A program made the position numbers and the translations under genes. The notes under the pieces were generated by a model. That model saw only the letters and a program-made list of their open reading frames with translations, searched no databases and had not been told where the DNA came from. DNA of 32,668 bases from an uncultured Bacteroidota bacterium. GTDB taxonomy: Bacteria; Bacteroidota; Bacteroidia; Flavobacteriales; Flavobacteriaceae. The stretch lies in the NCBI GenBank assembly GCA_902525795.1, contig CABZIT010000011.1, positions 1 to 32,668 of the forward strand, in the 5' to 3' direction. Shown here piece by piece: positions 1 to 8,942 of the stretch (position 1 is its first letter; every line of letters begins with the position of its first letter).

Positions 1-165
1 CTAATCTACAATAAACAACCCGTAGTTGGATTGAAAGAAGGATCTTTTTTAAAAATAAATCAAGAAAATATAATATTAGAAGGTAAAGAAAGTGCAATTA
101 TCTTTGAAAGAAATCAAAAACCATATTCGATTATTAGTGGTTTTAATCTTAAAAAACTAAATTAA
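1..165 (+). CDS. C-terminal fragment of probable peptidase E (S51 / class I glutamine amidotransferase-like)
   Basis: Reading frame 1 is open from the first base to a TAA at 163-165 and gives the last 54 residues of a protein that starts outside the window. The tail has PVVGLKEGSFLKI followed by a short strand, an LEGKES turn and IIFERNQKPYSI. This resembles the C-terminus of dipeptidase E / cyanophycinase-like S51 proteins, where a (V/I)xGLREGS segment is followed by a Gly-containing turn and a short hydrophobic strand. The catalytic Ser-His-Glu part is not in the window, so the family call rests on the tail only. The gene ends 27 bases before gpmI and points the same way. Confidence 0.45.
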   Translation, partial: LIYNKQPVVGLKEGSFLKINQENIILEGKESAIIFERNQKPYSIISGFNLKKLN

Positions 166-180
166 AAAAAGTCAAATATA

Positions 181-188
181 TATCTTTG
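181..188 (+). promoter_or_regulatory. Bacteroidetes-type -7 box (TATCTTTG) before gpmI
   Basis: TATCTTTG matches the TAnnTTTG -7 consensus used by the primary sigma factor of Bacteroidetes. It ends 4 bases before the gpmI ATG at 193, so transcription would begin at about the A of the start codon, giving a leaderless or nearly leaderless mRNA. No clear -33 TTG lies at the expected distance, so the site rests on the -7 match and its position. Confidence 0.4.
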
Positions 189-192
189 AAGT

Positions 193-1707
193 ATGAACAA
201 AAAGGTATTATTAATGATTTTAGACGGTTGGGGTAAATCTTCTGATCCAAATGCCTGTGCAATAACAAAAGCGAAAACTCCATACATCGATTCATTGTAT
301 AAAAAATATCCAAATGCAAGTTTAAAAACAGATGGTGAAGAGGTCGGACTTCCTGAAGGTCAAATGGGAAACAGTGAAGTAGGACACTTAAATTTAGGCG
401 CTGGTAGGGTTGTGTACCAAGAACTTTCCAAAATTAATATGTCTATTAAAAACAATGAATTACGTAATAATAAAACTATAAAAGAAGCTTTTGAATATGC
501 AAATGCTAATAATCATAAAGTGCATTTTATTGGGCTTGTAAGCAATGGAGGTGTTCATTCACATATGAATCATTTATTTGAGCTGATTCAAATTTCAAAT
601 AAATTTAACTGTAAATCATTTGTTCATGCATTTACGGATGGAAGAGACGTCAATCATAAATCCGCTATCAATGATATAGAAAAATTAGAAAAATTTATTT
701 CTGATAAAAATTGTGAAGTTGCTTCTGTTATTGGCAGGTATTATTCCATGGACAGAGACAACAGGTGGGAAAGAATAAAATTGGCATATGATCTGATTGT
801 AAGAGGTCATGGTAAAAAAGTTAAAAATATCAACATAGCGATACAAGAATCCTATGACGAAGGAATTAACGATGAGTTTATTAAACCCTTAGTAAAAGTA
901 GATAAAAATGATGAAATGATCGGAAATATAAAAAAAGGAGACGTAGTATTATTTTTCAATTTTAGAACAGATAGGGGCAGACAACTTACTAAGTGCATGA
1001 CTCAAGAAAAATTTGATGAATTCACAACAGAACAAGATAAATATCATTTTGTTACAATGACAAATTATGATAAATCGCTCAGTGGAATTCATAATATTTT
1101 TAAAAACGAAAATTTAAAAAATACTTTAGGGGAGGTTCTGGAAAAAAATAACAAAACTCAATTAAGAATTGCAGAAACTGAAAAATATCCTCATGTAACC
1201 TTCTTTTTTTCTGGTGGTAAGGAAATCGCATTCAAAAAAGAAAAGCGAATATTAAAAAATTCACCAAAAGTTGCAACATATGATTTAAAACCAGAGATGA
1301 GTGCTTTTGAAATTACGGATGCATTAGTTGATGAAATTGACCTTGGTAAAAATGATTTTATATGTTTAAATTATGCAAATGGCGATATGGTAGGTCATAC
1401 TGGGGATTTTAATGCTGCTATTAAAGCTTGTGAAGCAATTGACACATGTGTTAAAACTACAGTCAAAAGTTGTTTGAAGAATAATTATACAGTAATTCTA
1501 ATTTCTGATCATGGTAATTGTGATAAAATGATAAATGAAGATGGGTCACCTAATACGGCTCATACTAAAAATTTAGTTCCAATTATTTTAATAAACTCAG
1601 TTTATAAAACAGTTTCAAATGGAATTTTAGCTAATATAGCTCCAACAATTTTAAAAATTATGGGAATTGAAATTCCAAAAGAGATGAATGTAAAACCACT
1701 TGTTTAG
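193..1707 (+). CDS. gpmI: 2,3-bisphosphoglycerate-independent phosphoglycerate mutase
   Basis: Interconverts 3-phosphoglycerate and 2-phosphoglycerate in cytoplasmic glycolysis and gluconeogenesis, using two divalent metals (usually Mn) and a phosphoserine intermediate. The 504-residue length fits iPGM. The N-terminal phosphatase-like domain begins LLMILDGWG, where the Asp is a metal ligand, and has the catalytic serine in QMGNSEVGH (Ser61). The inserted transferase domain contains HAFTDGRDV and the GRYYSMDRDNRWER substrate-binding segment. The C-terminal metal motifs are NYANGDMVGHTG and ISDHGNCDKM. The start at 193 gives the family's normal N-terminus. map follows after 4 bases, so the two are probably co-transcribed. 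No key residue is missing. Confidence 0.97.
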   Translation: MNKKVLLMILDGWGKSSDPNACAITKAKTPYIDSLYKKYPNASLKTDGEEVGLPEGQMGNSEVGHLNLGAGRVVYQELSKINMSIKNNELRNNKTIKEAFEYANANNHKVHFIGLVSNGGVHSHMNHLFELIQISNKFNCKSFVHAFTDGRDVNHKSAINDIEKLEKFISDKNCEVASVIGRYYSMDRDNRWERIKLAYDLIVRGHGKKVKNINIAIQESYDEGINDEFIKPLVKVDKNDEMIGNIKKGDVVLFFNFRTDRGRQLTKCMTQEKFDEFTTEQDKYHFVTMTNYDKSLSGIHNIFKNENLKNTLGEVLEKNNKTQLRIAETEKYPHVTFFFSGGKEIAFKKEKRILKNSPKVATYDLKPEMSAFEITDALVDEIDLGKNDFICLNYANGDMVGHTGDFNAAIKACEAIDTCVKTTVKSCLKNNYTVILISDHGNCDKMINEDGSPNTAHTKNLVPIILINSVYKTVSNGILANIAPTILKIMGIEIPKEMNVKPLV

Positions 1708-1711
1708 TTCT

Positions 1712-2524
1712 ATGAATTTTCAAAAGACAATTGAAGAAATTGAACTTATTAGAGAAAGTGCATTACTGGTTTCAAGAACATTAGGAATCCTCGCAAAAGA
1801 AATAAAAGAAGGTGTAACAACTTTACAACTTGATAAAATTGCTGAAGAATTTATAAGAGACAATGACGCAATTCCTGGTTTTCTCGGATTATATGACTTT
1901 CCTAATAGCCTCTGTACTAGCCCAAATTCCCAAGTAGTTCACGGAATTCCCAACAATGAACCCTTAAAAAATGGTGATATAATTTCGATAGATTGCGGAG
2001 TATTAAAAAACGAATTCTATGGTGACCATGCATATACCTTTAGTGTTGGTGAAATAAGTGAGAAAAATAAAAAACTTCTACAAATTACCAAAGAGTCGCT
2101 ATACAAAGGAATTAATGAGTTTAAAGCTGGAAATAGAGTTGGAGATGTTGGATATGCAATTCAATCACATTGTGAAAAGCATAATTATGGTGTTGTAAGA
2201 GAATTAGTTGGTCATGGAATTGGTAAAGTTATGCATGAAAAACCTGAAATGCCTAATTACGGAAAAAGAGGTTATGGCAAGAGATTTAAAGAGGGAATGG
2301 TAGTCGCAATTGAACCAATGATAAATATGAAAACACATAAAATAATTCAACACGCAGACGGATGGACTATAACAACAAAAGATAATCATCCTAGTGCTCA
2401 TTTTGAACATAATGTAGCTATTATTAATGGTAAACCAGAAATGCTTTCAACATTTAAATTTATTTATGAAGCATTAGGAATAAAATCAGATGAAGAAAAA
2501 AATTTTCATAATTTTTTTAGATAA
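1712..2524 (+). CDS. map: Methionine aminopeptidase, type I
   Basis: Removes the initiator methionine from new proteins in the cytoplasm with a two-metal centre. The five metal ligands fall at the family's usual spacing: Asp94 (ISIDCGV), Asp105 (GDHAYTF), His168 (LVGHGIG), Glu201 (AIEPM) and Glu232 (AHFEHNVA). The pita-bread fold covers the whole 270 residues. The ATG at 1712 is preferred over an in-frame TTG at 1700, because it gives the usual MNFQKTIEEIELI start and the TTG lies inside gpmI. The stop at 2524 directly abuts the ATG of the methyltransferase gene, so gpmI, map and the methyltransferase look like one transcription unit. Confidence 0.96.
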   Translation: MNFQKTIEEIELIRESALLVSRTLGILAKEIKEGVTTLQLDKIAEEFIRDNDAIPGFLGLYDFPNSLCTSPNSQVVHGIPNNEPLKNGDIISIDCGVLKNEFYGDHAYTFSVGEISEKNKKLLQITKESLYKGINEFKAGNRVGDVGYAIQSHCEKHNYGVVRELVGHGIGKVMHEKPEMPNYGKRGYGKRFKEGMVVAIEPMINMKTHKIIQHADGWTITTKDNHPSAHFEHNVAIINGKPEMLSTFKFIYEALGIKSDEEKNFHNFFR

Positions 2525-3289
2525 ATGCAATCATTAATAAAATTATTTCTCAACATATTTTCAAGAAGTTTTTTACTTAGAATAAGTTTTTTTGTAAAAC
2601 CTATATTAAAAATTCTTATGTATGGTAATAAATATACAGATCCAATTGACGGAAAAAACTTCCGAGCATTTTTACCATATGGATACAATAAAATAAGAAA
2701 TAACGTATTATCTCCATCTACCTATTCTCTTGAAAGACACAGACTATTGTGGCTATATCTTAAAAATGAAACTTCATTTTTTAAAGCTAAATTAAAAGTA
2801 CTTCATTTTGCACCTGAATCAGCTTTGATGAACCAGTTTAAAAAATTAAAAAATCTTTCATACGACACTGTAGATTTGAATTCACCAATTGCTGACATAA
2901 AAGCAGATATATGTGATTTACCATTTTTAGATAATTCATATGATTTTATTTTATGTAATCATGTTCTTGAACATGTCATTGATGATGACAAAGCTATGAG
3001 AGAATTATATAGAGTTTTAAAAAAGAATGGATTAGGAATATTTCAAGTCCCAATTGATTATAATAGAGATACTACTTTTGAAGATTTTTCGGTTACAAAT
3101 AAAAAGGAAAGAAATAAATTATTTGGTCAATATGATCATGTTAGAATTTATGGGTTAGATTTTTTTGATCGGCTTCAAAAAGCAGGATTTTCCGTTGAAA
3201 TATGTGAATACACATCAAAATTGCCAAAGGAGGATATTATTAAATTTTGTTTACCAAAAAAAGAAATAATTCCTATTTGTAGAAAATGA
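2525..3289 (+). CDS. Class I SAM-dependent methyltransferase (Methyltransf_11 type)
   Basis: A 254-residue Rossmann-fold methyltransferase whose substrate cannot be told from sequence. Motif I is the region around VLHFAPE (about residues 92-98), followed by a DTVDLNSP strand, DICDLPF, and motif IV in FILCNHVLEHV, the usual pattern of methyltransferase type 11 domains. The first 80 residues hold a segment (YTDPIDGKNFR, LPYG, LSPSTYSLERHRLLWLYL) that in other members is a zinc ribbon with two CxxC pairs; here those cysteines are Asp, Ser and Thr. It starts right after the map stop, and the link to map is, to my knowledge, common in Flavobacteriia. Its stop at 3287-3289 lies in a hairpin shared with the convergent apbE gene. 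Confidence 0.85.
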   Translation: MQSLIKLFLNIFSRSFLLRISFFVKPILKILMYGNKYTDPIDGKNFRAFLPYGYNKIRNNVLSPSTYSLERHRLLWLYLKNETSFFKAKLKVLHFAPESALMNQFKKLKNLSYDTVDLNSPIADIKADICDLPFLDNSYDFILCNHVLEHVIDDDKAMRELYRVLKKNGLGIFQVPIDYNRDTTFEDFSVTNKKERNKLFGQYDHVRIYGLDFFDRLQKAGFSVEICEYTSKLPKEDIIKFCLPKKEIIPICRK

Positions 3290-3320
3290 TTTAATTATAA
3301 AAATCATTGAAATCTACAAA
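3276..3320. terminator. Compound inverted repeat across a convergent junction, candidate bidirectional terminator
   Basis: The bases 3276-3283 (TTTGTAGA) pair perfectly with 3313-3320 (TCTACAAA), and 3285-3292 (AATGATTT) pair perfectly with 3301-3308 (AAATCATT). An 8-base loop (3293-3300) closes the structure, with a 1-versus-4-base internal bulge between the stems. Both stop codons (methyltransferase 3287-3289, apbE 3291-3293) lie inside it, so the outer arms are coding sequence of the two genes. The symmetry would give the same RNA hairpin on both strands. No strong T-tract follows on either side, so it may end transcription weakly or protect 3' ends. Confidence 0.55.
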
Positions 3321-4295
3321 ATCAAGTTCATTATCCTCATTTTCATAAATAACTAAAGCGGAAATATTTTCTTTATCCTTTAAAAAAATCTCGATTTCAT
3401 TTAAGTTCATTACATGAAAAGCAGTAGCATAAGCATCTGCATCAATACACTTGTTGGTCTTAACATTGACACTCAAAATATTTGTTTTAGTTGGCTTTCC
3501 CGTTCTTGGGTCAATAATATGCGCGTATTTATTACCTAGCGAATCAATTTTATATTTCCTGTAAGTACCAGATGAGGCTAATGAAATATCAGAAACTAAA
3601 AGGGTACTGTAAATACTCCTACCTCCATCAAATCTAGGCATATCTATTCCAATATTCCATGGATTGTAGAGGGCTAAATTTTTACCGGATGCTCTAATTT
3701 CCCCACCTACCTCAATTAAAAAATTATAAATATCATTATTTTCTAAAAATTCTGCTATTTGATCCACAGCGTACCCCTTAGCAATTGCGTTAAAATCTAA
3801 ATATGAATCTTGGGGTCTCAAGACTAAGTTTTCATCGAGGTCAAATTTTGATAAACCTACCTTTGATTTAACTTCATATAAACTTTTTTTACGGTCAGGC
3901 TTATCAGCACCAAAACCCCAATAATTTACTAAAATCCCACTTGAGGGATCAAATCTTCCATTTGTTATTTTATAAATTTCTTTAGATGTTTTAAAAACAT
4001 TAAAGAAATGATTATCTATTTCTAATACTTCATTTTTATTAATTCTTGAAATAATAGAATTGGATTTATAGGTTGACATTGAAAAATCAATCTCATCAAA
4101 AATACTATCTATCTGTTTCGAAAAATTAGAGCCTTCTACAGATTCAACATAATATTGAATTTTATAGGTTGTTCCATAAACATATCCAGTAATTTCTTGT
4201 TTCATGAATGTATCACACGAAGAGAAAGTAATCAATAGTAAATAAACTAAGAATTTTTTAGAAAAAATAAACCTTAAATTAACCCCCAAAATCAT
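3291..4295 (-). CDS. apbE: FAD:protein FMN transferase, lipoprotein (Na+-NQR flavinylation)
   Basis: Transfers FMN from FAD through a phosphoester bond to a threonine of NqrB and NqrC, acting on the outer face of the inner membrane. ApbE motifs are present: [21 protein letters not shown], and a C-terminal [11 protein letters not shown] with the metal-binding Asp. The chosen ATG at 4295 gives 334 residues with a lipoprotein signal ending FSSC (Cys27). Two upstream ATGs at 4325 and 4313 would add charged residues before the signal. With this start the gene overlaps the end of nqrF by 17 bases and is the last gene of the nqr operon, a usual place for the enzyme that flavinylates the complex. Confidence 0.92.
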   Translation of the reverse strand: MILGVNLRFIFSKKFLVYLLLITFSSCDTFMKQEITGYVYGTTYKIQYYVESVEGSNFSKQIDSIFDEIDFSMSTYKSNSIISRINKNEVLEIDNHFFNVFKTSKEIYKITNGRFDPSSGILVNYWGFGADKPDRKKSLYEVKSKVGLSKFDLDENLVLRPQDSYLDFNAIAKGYAVDQIAEFLENNDIYNFLIEVGGEIRASGKNLALYNPWNIGIDMPRFDGGRSIYSTLLVSDISLASSGTYRKYKIDSLGNKYAHIIDPRTGKPTKTNILSVNVKTNKCIDADAYATAFHVMNLNEIEIFLKDKENISALVIYENEDNELDFVDFNDFYN

Positions 4296-5586
4296 CAAAG
4301 CGAATATTTTCATCGGGGATTCCAAAATCTTCTCCCATTTTTTGAACAGCTTGATTCATAAGAGGTGGTCCACAGAAATATAATTCAATATCCTCAGGTG
4401 ATTCATGATCCTTGAGATAATGATCAATTACACAATTATGTATAAAACCAAGAAATCCATCACCTTCAGAATCAAGATCTTTTTTAACTTTCCAATTATC
4501 CTCCTCAAGAGGGTCGGAAAGTGCAACATAAAATTTAAAATTTGGGAAATCCTTTTCCAATTTATAAAAATGATCCAAATAAAAAAGCTCTTTTCTAGAT
4601 CTACCACCATACCAGAAAGTAATTTTTCTTCCAGTTTTTAATGTTCTGAATAAATGATATAAATGAGATCTCATGGGCGCCATTCCTGCTCCACCACCAA
4701 CATATAGCATCTCAGCATCGGACTTGTTAATGAAAAATTCACCATAGGGACCAGAAATTGTAACCGTATCGCCTGGTTTTCTAGAAAAAATGTATGAAGA
4801 TGCAATACCAGGATTTAAGTCTGCCCAGTTATTTTTGTTCCTATCCCATGGGGGTGTAGCAATTCTGACATTTAACATAATTTCTCTCCCTTCTGCAGGA
4901 AATGAAGCCATAGAATAGGCCCTTTCAACCGTTTCTGGATTTTTCATTACTAATGGCCATAAATTGAATTTATCCCATTCCGTTTTGAATTTATCAGCTG
5001 AATCATGTTCTTCAGGATGAGCTGTTATATCCATATCCTTGTAATTTACCTCAGATTCTGGAATTTCAATTTGAATATATCCACCTGCTTTGTAATTCAT
5101 GTCTTCGGGAATTTTGACGACAAATTCTTTTATAAAAGATGCGACATTATAGTTACTAACAACGGTTGCTTCCCATTTTTTAATTCCAAATACTTCTTCA
5201 GGGATAGTAATATCCATGTCTTGCTTAACTTTGACTTGACAAGCAAGCCTTGCTCCTGATTGTAATTCCTTTCTTGTGAAGTGTGGAGTTTCTGTTGGAA
5301 GTGCTTCTCCTCCTCCGTTCTTTACATGACATTCACATTGAATACATGTACCTCCACCCCCACATGCAGATGGTAAAAAAATCTTTTGTGAACCCAATGT
5401 GGCAAGTAAGGAACCTCCAGAGGGAACCTCAATTTCTTTTTCACCATTAATTTTGATTTTTACAGGCCCGGATGGTGCTAACTTTTCTTTAACAAACAGC
5501 AGTAGCAATATCAGAAGTAAGGAAACGAATAATAAAATACCAACGACAAGTAGGATTGATTTTGATATTGAGGAAGAAAGGATCAT
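4279..5586 (-). CDS. nqrF: Na+-translocating NADH:quinone reductase subunit F
   Basis: Electron entry subunit of Na+-NQR: oxidises NADH via FAD and passes electrons to a 2Fe-2S centre. One N-terminal membrane helix (about residues 10-32) anchors it. The ferredoxin-type domain has Cys75, Cys81, Cys84 and Cys116 ([13 protein letters not shown], then LACQ), the standard 2Fe-2S pattern. The FAD-binding RAYSMASFP motif follows, then an NADH-binding [13 protein letters not shown] motif and a C-terminal CGPPLMNQ segment. The protein ends FDDFGG, typical of the family, and 435 residues is the expected length. It starts 2 bases after the nqrE stop and its end overlaps apbE. Confidence 0.97.
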   Translation of the reverse strand: MILSSSISKSILLVVGILLFVSLLLILLLLFVKEKLAPSGPVKIKINGEKEIEVPSGGSLLATLGSQKIFLPSACGGGGTCIQCECHVKNGGGEALPTETPHFTRKELQSGARLACQVKVKQDMDITIPEEVFGIKKWEATVVSNYNVASFIKEFVVKIPEDMNYKAGGYIQIEIPESEVNYKDMDITAHPEEHDSADKFKTEWDKFNLWPLVMKNPETVERAYSMASFPAEGREIMLNVRIATPPWDRNKNNWADLNPGIASSYIFSRKPGDTVTISGPYGEFFINKSDAEMLYVGGGAGMAPMRSHLYHLFRTLKTGRKITFWYGGRSRKELFYLDHFYKLEKDFPNFKFYVALSDPLEEDNWKVKKDLDSEGDGFLGFIHNCVIDHYLKDHESPEDIELYFCGPPLMNQAVQKMGEDFGIPDENIRFDDFGG

Positions 5587-5588
5587 AA

Positions 5589-6326
5589 TTAATTTAATTT
5601 ATTATTTGATTCAAAAGCAATATTTTCGTCATCTTCAGCAAAGCCATTGGCAGTACTATCTTTTATTTCTTCAACTGCAACATCTGTTTTGGTAGGTACT
5701 GTTTCATCACCCCCCGTTAACATACCTCCAAAACTCATAAATCCAATTGCCATCAAGCCAGTAATAATGAACGTGATACCTAAACCTCTCAAAGGACCAG
5801 GAATAGATGAGTATCTTATTTTTTCTCTGATCGCTGCTATCGCAAGAATTGCCAAAAAGAATCCAAATCCAGATCCAATCCCATAAGTAGTAGCTAATTG
5901 GATAGACGCAATTTCTCTTGACTGCATAAATAAAGATCCTCCAAGTATCGCACAATTGACTGCAATAAGTGGCAAAAAGATTCCTAAGGAATTATAAAGC
6001 GATGGAGAAAATTTCTCGACAATAATTTCAACCAACTGAACCATAGTTGCAATTGTTGCAATAAATAAAATAAAAGACAAAAAGCTTAAGTCAAACTCAA
6101 CAAGACTGGGATGAAGCCATGCCAAAGCACCATCTTGTAAAACAAATTGGTCAAGCAACCAATTTAGGGGGACTGTTATACCTAATACAAAGGTTACAGC
6201 AGCTCCTAAACCAATTGCAGTAGATACTTTTTTTGAGACTGCTAAGTAAGAGCACATGCCCAGAAACGTGGCAAACACCATGTTATCAATAAAAACAGAC
6301 TTGAAAAATAATTCTATATGTTCCAT
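5589..6326 (-). CDS. nqrE: Na+-translocating NADH:quinone reductase subunit E, with acidic C-terminal extension
   Basis: Integral membrane subunit with about six helices that together with NqrD forms part of the sodium and electron path. Known structures place an iron centre between NqrD and NqrE held by cysteines in the paired half-helices. Here these are Cys25 (FLGMCSYLA) and Cys125 (AVNCAILGG). The core ends near residue 204 (SFGGMLTGG), about the length of proteobacterial NqrE. It is followed by about 40 residues rich in Asp and Glu with no hydrophobic stretch ([18 protein letters not shown] onwards), which looks like a soluble tail. The gene sits 1 base after nqrD and 2 bases before nqrF. 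Confidence 0.96.
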   Translation of the reverse strand: MEHIELFFKSVFIDNMVFATFLGMCSYLAVSKKVSTAIGLGAAVTFVLGITVPLNWLLDQFVLQDGALAWLHPSLVEFDLSFLSFILFIATIATMVQLVEIIVEKFSPSLYNSLGIFLPLIAVNCAILGGSLFMQSREIASIQLATTYGIGSGFGFFLAILAIAAIREKIRYSSIPGPLRGLGITFIITGLMAIGFMSFGGMLTGGDETVPTKTDVAVEEIKDSTANGFAEDDENIAFESNNKLN

Positions 6327-6327
6327 A

Positions 6328-6972
6328 CTAATCTTCTATCAAATGTTTACTTCTAGCACGTTGCACCCAAATAATTATTCCAACAACAATCAATGCCATT
6401 GGAGACAATAACATAAATCCATTATTCTCATATCCAAGAGCATATAAGCCAGTTTTATCTATCGGATCACCAAGCACCGCAATACCCCATAATGTGCCTG
6501 ATCCAAGAAGCTCTCTAAAAAATCCTACAATTATTAAAATAACTGCATAACCAAAAGCATTTCCAATTCCATCTAAGAAGGATCTCCATAATCCATTTCC
6601 TAGGGCAAAAGCTTCAAATCTACCCATGATAATACAGTTTGTAATTATCAATCCAATAAAAACAGATAATGTCTTGCTTAGTTCGTAGGCAAATGCTTTC
6701 AATACAAGATCAACAATAATCACCAATGTAGCAATAACAGTTAATTGAACAATTATTCTAATTTTTGAAGGAACAATATTTCTAATCATAGATATAACAA
6801 CATTTCCGACTCCCATTACAAATAGTACTGAAACTGACATAACAACAGATGCCTCAAGCTCTGCGGTAATTGCCAGAGCAGAACAAATACCAAGAACTTG
6901 GACAGTAATTGGATTATTATCCGATAAAGGATCTGTGATTAACTTGGTGTCTTTTTTTGAGAGTAATGCCAT
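6328..6972 (-). CDS. nqrD: Na+-translocating NADH:quinone reductase subunit D
   Basis: Integral membrane subunit homologous to NqrE and RnfE. Six hydrophobic helices are evident over 214 residues. The cysteines expected to ligate the iron centre with NqrE are Cys30 (VLGICSALA) and Cys113 (ITNCIIMGR). The segment [11 protein letters not shown] is characteristic of the NqrD/RnfE family. The start at 6972 directly follows the nqrC stop with no spacer, consistent with translational coupling. Confidence 0.96.
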   Translation of the reverse strand: MALLSKKDTKLITDPLSDNNPITVQVLGICSALAITAELEASVVMSVSVLFVMGVGNVVISMIRNIVPSKIRIIVQLTVIATLVIIVDLVLKAFAYELSKTLSVFIGLIITNCIIMGRFEAFALGNGLWRSFLDGIGNAFGYAVILIIVGFFRELLGSGTLWGIAVLGDPIDKTGLYALGYENNGFMLLSPMALIVVGIIIWVQRARSKHLIED

Positions 6973-7725
6973 TTATTTTGAGTTAATATTATTAAAATAT
7001 TCTTGATATAAGTATAAATCACTCCTGATCATTGCTGTTACACCATCTCCAGTTATTGTAGATCCAGCAATTGCATCAACCTCATTGTCATACTTATCTT
7101 CATTTTTAGGATCTAAATTTGTTTTTGAAACTGTGACACCTCTAAAATTTCCGTCTGCATCAAGTAAGGACTCACCTATGAAATCATCCATAAAAAATCT
7201 TTGCTTGATATTAGCACCTAGTCCTGGTGTTTCAGCTTTGTGATCAAAATATATTCCAGTAATTGTCATATTATCATCCATGGAAACATAAGCCCAAATT
7301 GCATCCCATAATCCCTTACCTCTAATTGGAGCCACATAAAGATTTTTTCCATCTTTATTAGCGATGAAAAGCGGTAATTTCCTCTTATAAGTTGGATTCT
7401 TAGACAGTGCCTTTTCTTTCTTAATATCAATCAAATAAGCATTTTCATCTTCGATTACATTATTATCCTGAATATATATTTGTTTGGTAAAATATTTTTT
7501 GAATTCTTTTTCTGCTTTATCAGATGAAATAAAACTAACGCTGTTTCCTTCATTTTCATTTATTCCAATTGCATACAAAATATTTTGTTGTTTTTCTAAA
7601 ACTTTATTAACCTTAATCTTTTCTTTTAAAGAGGCATCAACAGATGCTAACAAGGTACCAACAATAACAACAAGCCCAATCGCAAATAAAAGTGTGTAGG
7701 AGTTTTTTTCAGTATTTAAAGCCAT
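6973..7725 (-). CDS. nqrC: Na+-translocating NADH:quinone reductase subunit C
   Basis: Carries a covalently bound FMN on a periplasmic domain that relays electrons within Na+-NQR. One N-terminal helix (about residues 10-28) is followed by the FMN-binding domain with GKGLWDAIWAYVS and FDHKAETPGLGA. The flavinylation site is D217-A-I-A-G-S-T223, so Thr223 is the expected FMN acceptor. The usual form is Dxx(S/T)GAT, so this copy has Ala for the Ser/Thr and Ser for the Ala but keeps Asp, Gly and Thr at the right spacing. The 250-residue length is normal. It begins 2 bases after nqrB. Confidence 0.96.
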   Translation of the reverse strand: MALNTEKNSYTLLFAIGLVVIVGTLLASVDASLKEKIKVNKVLEKQQNILYAIGINENEGNSVSFISSDKAEKEFKKYFTKQIYIQDNNVIEDENAYLIDIKKEKALSKNPTYKRKLPLFIANKDGKNLYVAPIRGKGLWDAIWAYVSMDDNMTITGIYFDHKAETPGLGANIKQRFFMDDFIGESLLDADGNFRGVTVSKTNLDPKNEDKYDNEVDAIAGSTITGDGVTAMIRSDLYLYQEYFNNINSK

Positions 7726-7727
7726 AG

Positions 7728-8939
7728 TTATGCAGTTTTAATTTTAAGTCTATTTAGCCTCATTTTAACATTTGATTGAATAACAAAATGATCAATTGTT
7801 GGGGCAAATACATTCATTAATAGAATTGCAAGGAAAACTCCCTCAGGGTATGCTGGGTTAAAAACTCTAATCATAATGGAAATAAATCCAATTAGGAAAC
7901 CATATATCCATTTTCCTTTGTTAGTTTGAGCAGCAGTAACGGGATCCGTTGCCATAAATACGGCTCCAAAAAGTATACTTCCAATTAATAAATGTTCCCA
8001 AAAAGGGACACTCATTAGTCCATAAAATTTACTCGAATTAGTAATTAGCCCACTTTCAATAACTCCGTTAAAAATTAATCCCATAACCAAGGCACCTAAC
8101 AAAGTGCTGGTAATTATTCTCCAGCTGCCAATTTTACTAAAAATTAAGAATAATGCTCCAAACACTATTAAAAGCTTTGATGTCTCTCCAACAGATCCAG
8201 GAACAAATCCATAAAACATGTCCGATAAAGAATAAATTATTTCTTGATTCTGAGCATAACTTCCAAGGATTGTCTCACCAGAAATTGCGTCAGGTGTTCC
8301 AGCTCTATTAACCGCATCATGAACCCATACCTTGTCTCCACTCATCCAAGTCGGGTATGCAAAGAATAGGAAAGCACGAATTGTGAGAGCAGGATTTAAT
8401 ATATTCATTCCGGTTCCTCCAAAAACTTCTTTTCCAATAACGACTCCAAATACAACCGAAACTGCCAACATCCAAAGAGGTAAATCTACAGGAACAATCA
8501 GAGGTACCAACATTCCAGTAACGAGATACCCCTCTTCAACTTCATGACCTTTAATTACAGCAAAAATAAACTCAACAGTCAACCCAACAACATAAGAAAC
8601 AATTACTAAAGGAAGGACTTTCATCGATCCAATCATCAAATTTTCAAATGTCAAAAAATTACCAAATAATGATGCTTGGGTGTAGATGCCGTTTGCAGCA
8701 TCAATCGCTAAATTGTACTGATATCCTGCGTTAAAAATTCCAAAAATCAAACATGGAACTAATGATATAATTACTGTATTCATCGTTCTTTTCAAATCAT
8801 CAGCAACTTTTACATGTGTGCCAGATGATGTCACTTCGTTTGGAGTATATAAAAAAGTGTGAAAAGCATTAAAAGCAGGAGCCATTTTCTTTCCCTTGAA
8901 AGTTTGTTTAATTTCGTGAAGCGTTGATTTTATTGACAT
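7728..8939 (-). CDS. nqrB: Na+-translocating NADH:quinone reductase subunit B
   Basis: Membrane subunit of Na+-NQR with about ten helices that carries one covalent FMN and a riboflavin and is central to sodium transport. Family segments include KVLPLVIVSYVVGL, GKEVFGGTGMNILNPAL, and FMATDPVTAAQT near the C-terminus. The FMN attachment site reads D217-A-I-S-G-E-T223, with Thr223 the acceptor; the usual Ala before Thr is Glu here. 403 residues fits the Bacteroidetes form. It lies 3 bases after nqrA and 2 bases before nqrC. Confidence 0.96.
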   Translation of the reverse strand: MSIKSTLHEIKQTFKGKKMAPAFNAFHTFLYTPNEVTSSGTHVKVADDLKRTMNTVIISLVPCLIFGIFNAGYQYNLAIDAANGIYTQASLFGNFLTFENLMIGSMKVLPLVIVSYVVGLTVEFIFAVIKGHEVEEGYLVTGMLVPLIVPVDLPLWMLAVSVVFGVVIGKEVFGGTGMNILNPALTIRAFLFFAYPTWMSGDKVWVHDAVNRAGTPDAISGETILGSYAQNQEIIYSLSDMFYGFVPGSVGETSKLLIVFGALFLIFSKIGSWRIITSTLLGALVMGLIFNGVIESGLITNSSKFYGLMSVPFWEHLLIGSILFGAVFMATDPVTAAQTNKGKWIYGFLIGFISIMIRVFNPAYPEGVFLAILLMNVFAPTIDHFVIQSNVKMRLNRLKIKTA

Positions 8940-8942
8940 AAT

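Noticed and set aside
4405-5695. Plus-strand open frames opposite nqrF and nqrE (4405-4641, 5005-5259, 5399-5695)
   Set aside because: They are antisense shadows of conserved nqr genes, with no recognisable motifs or promoters.
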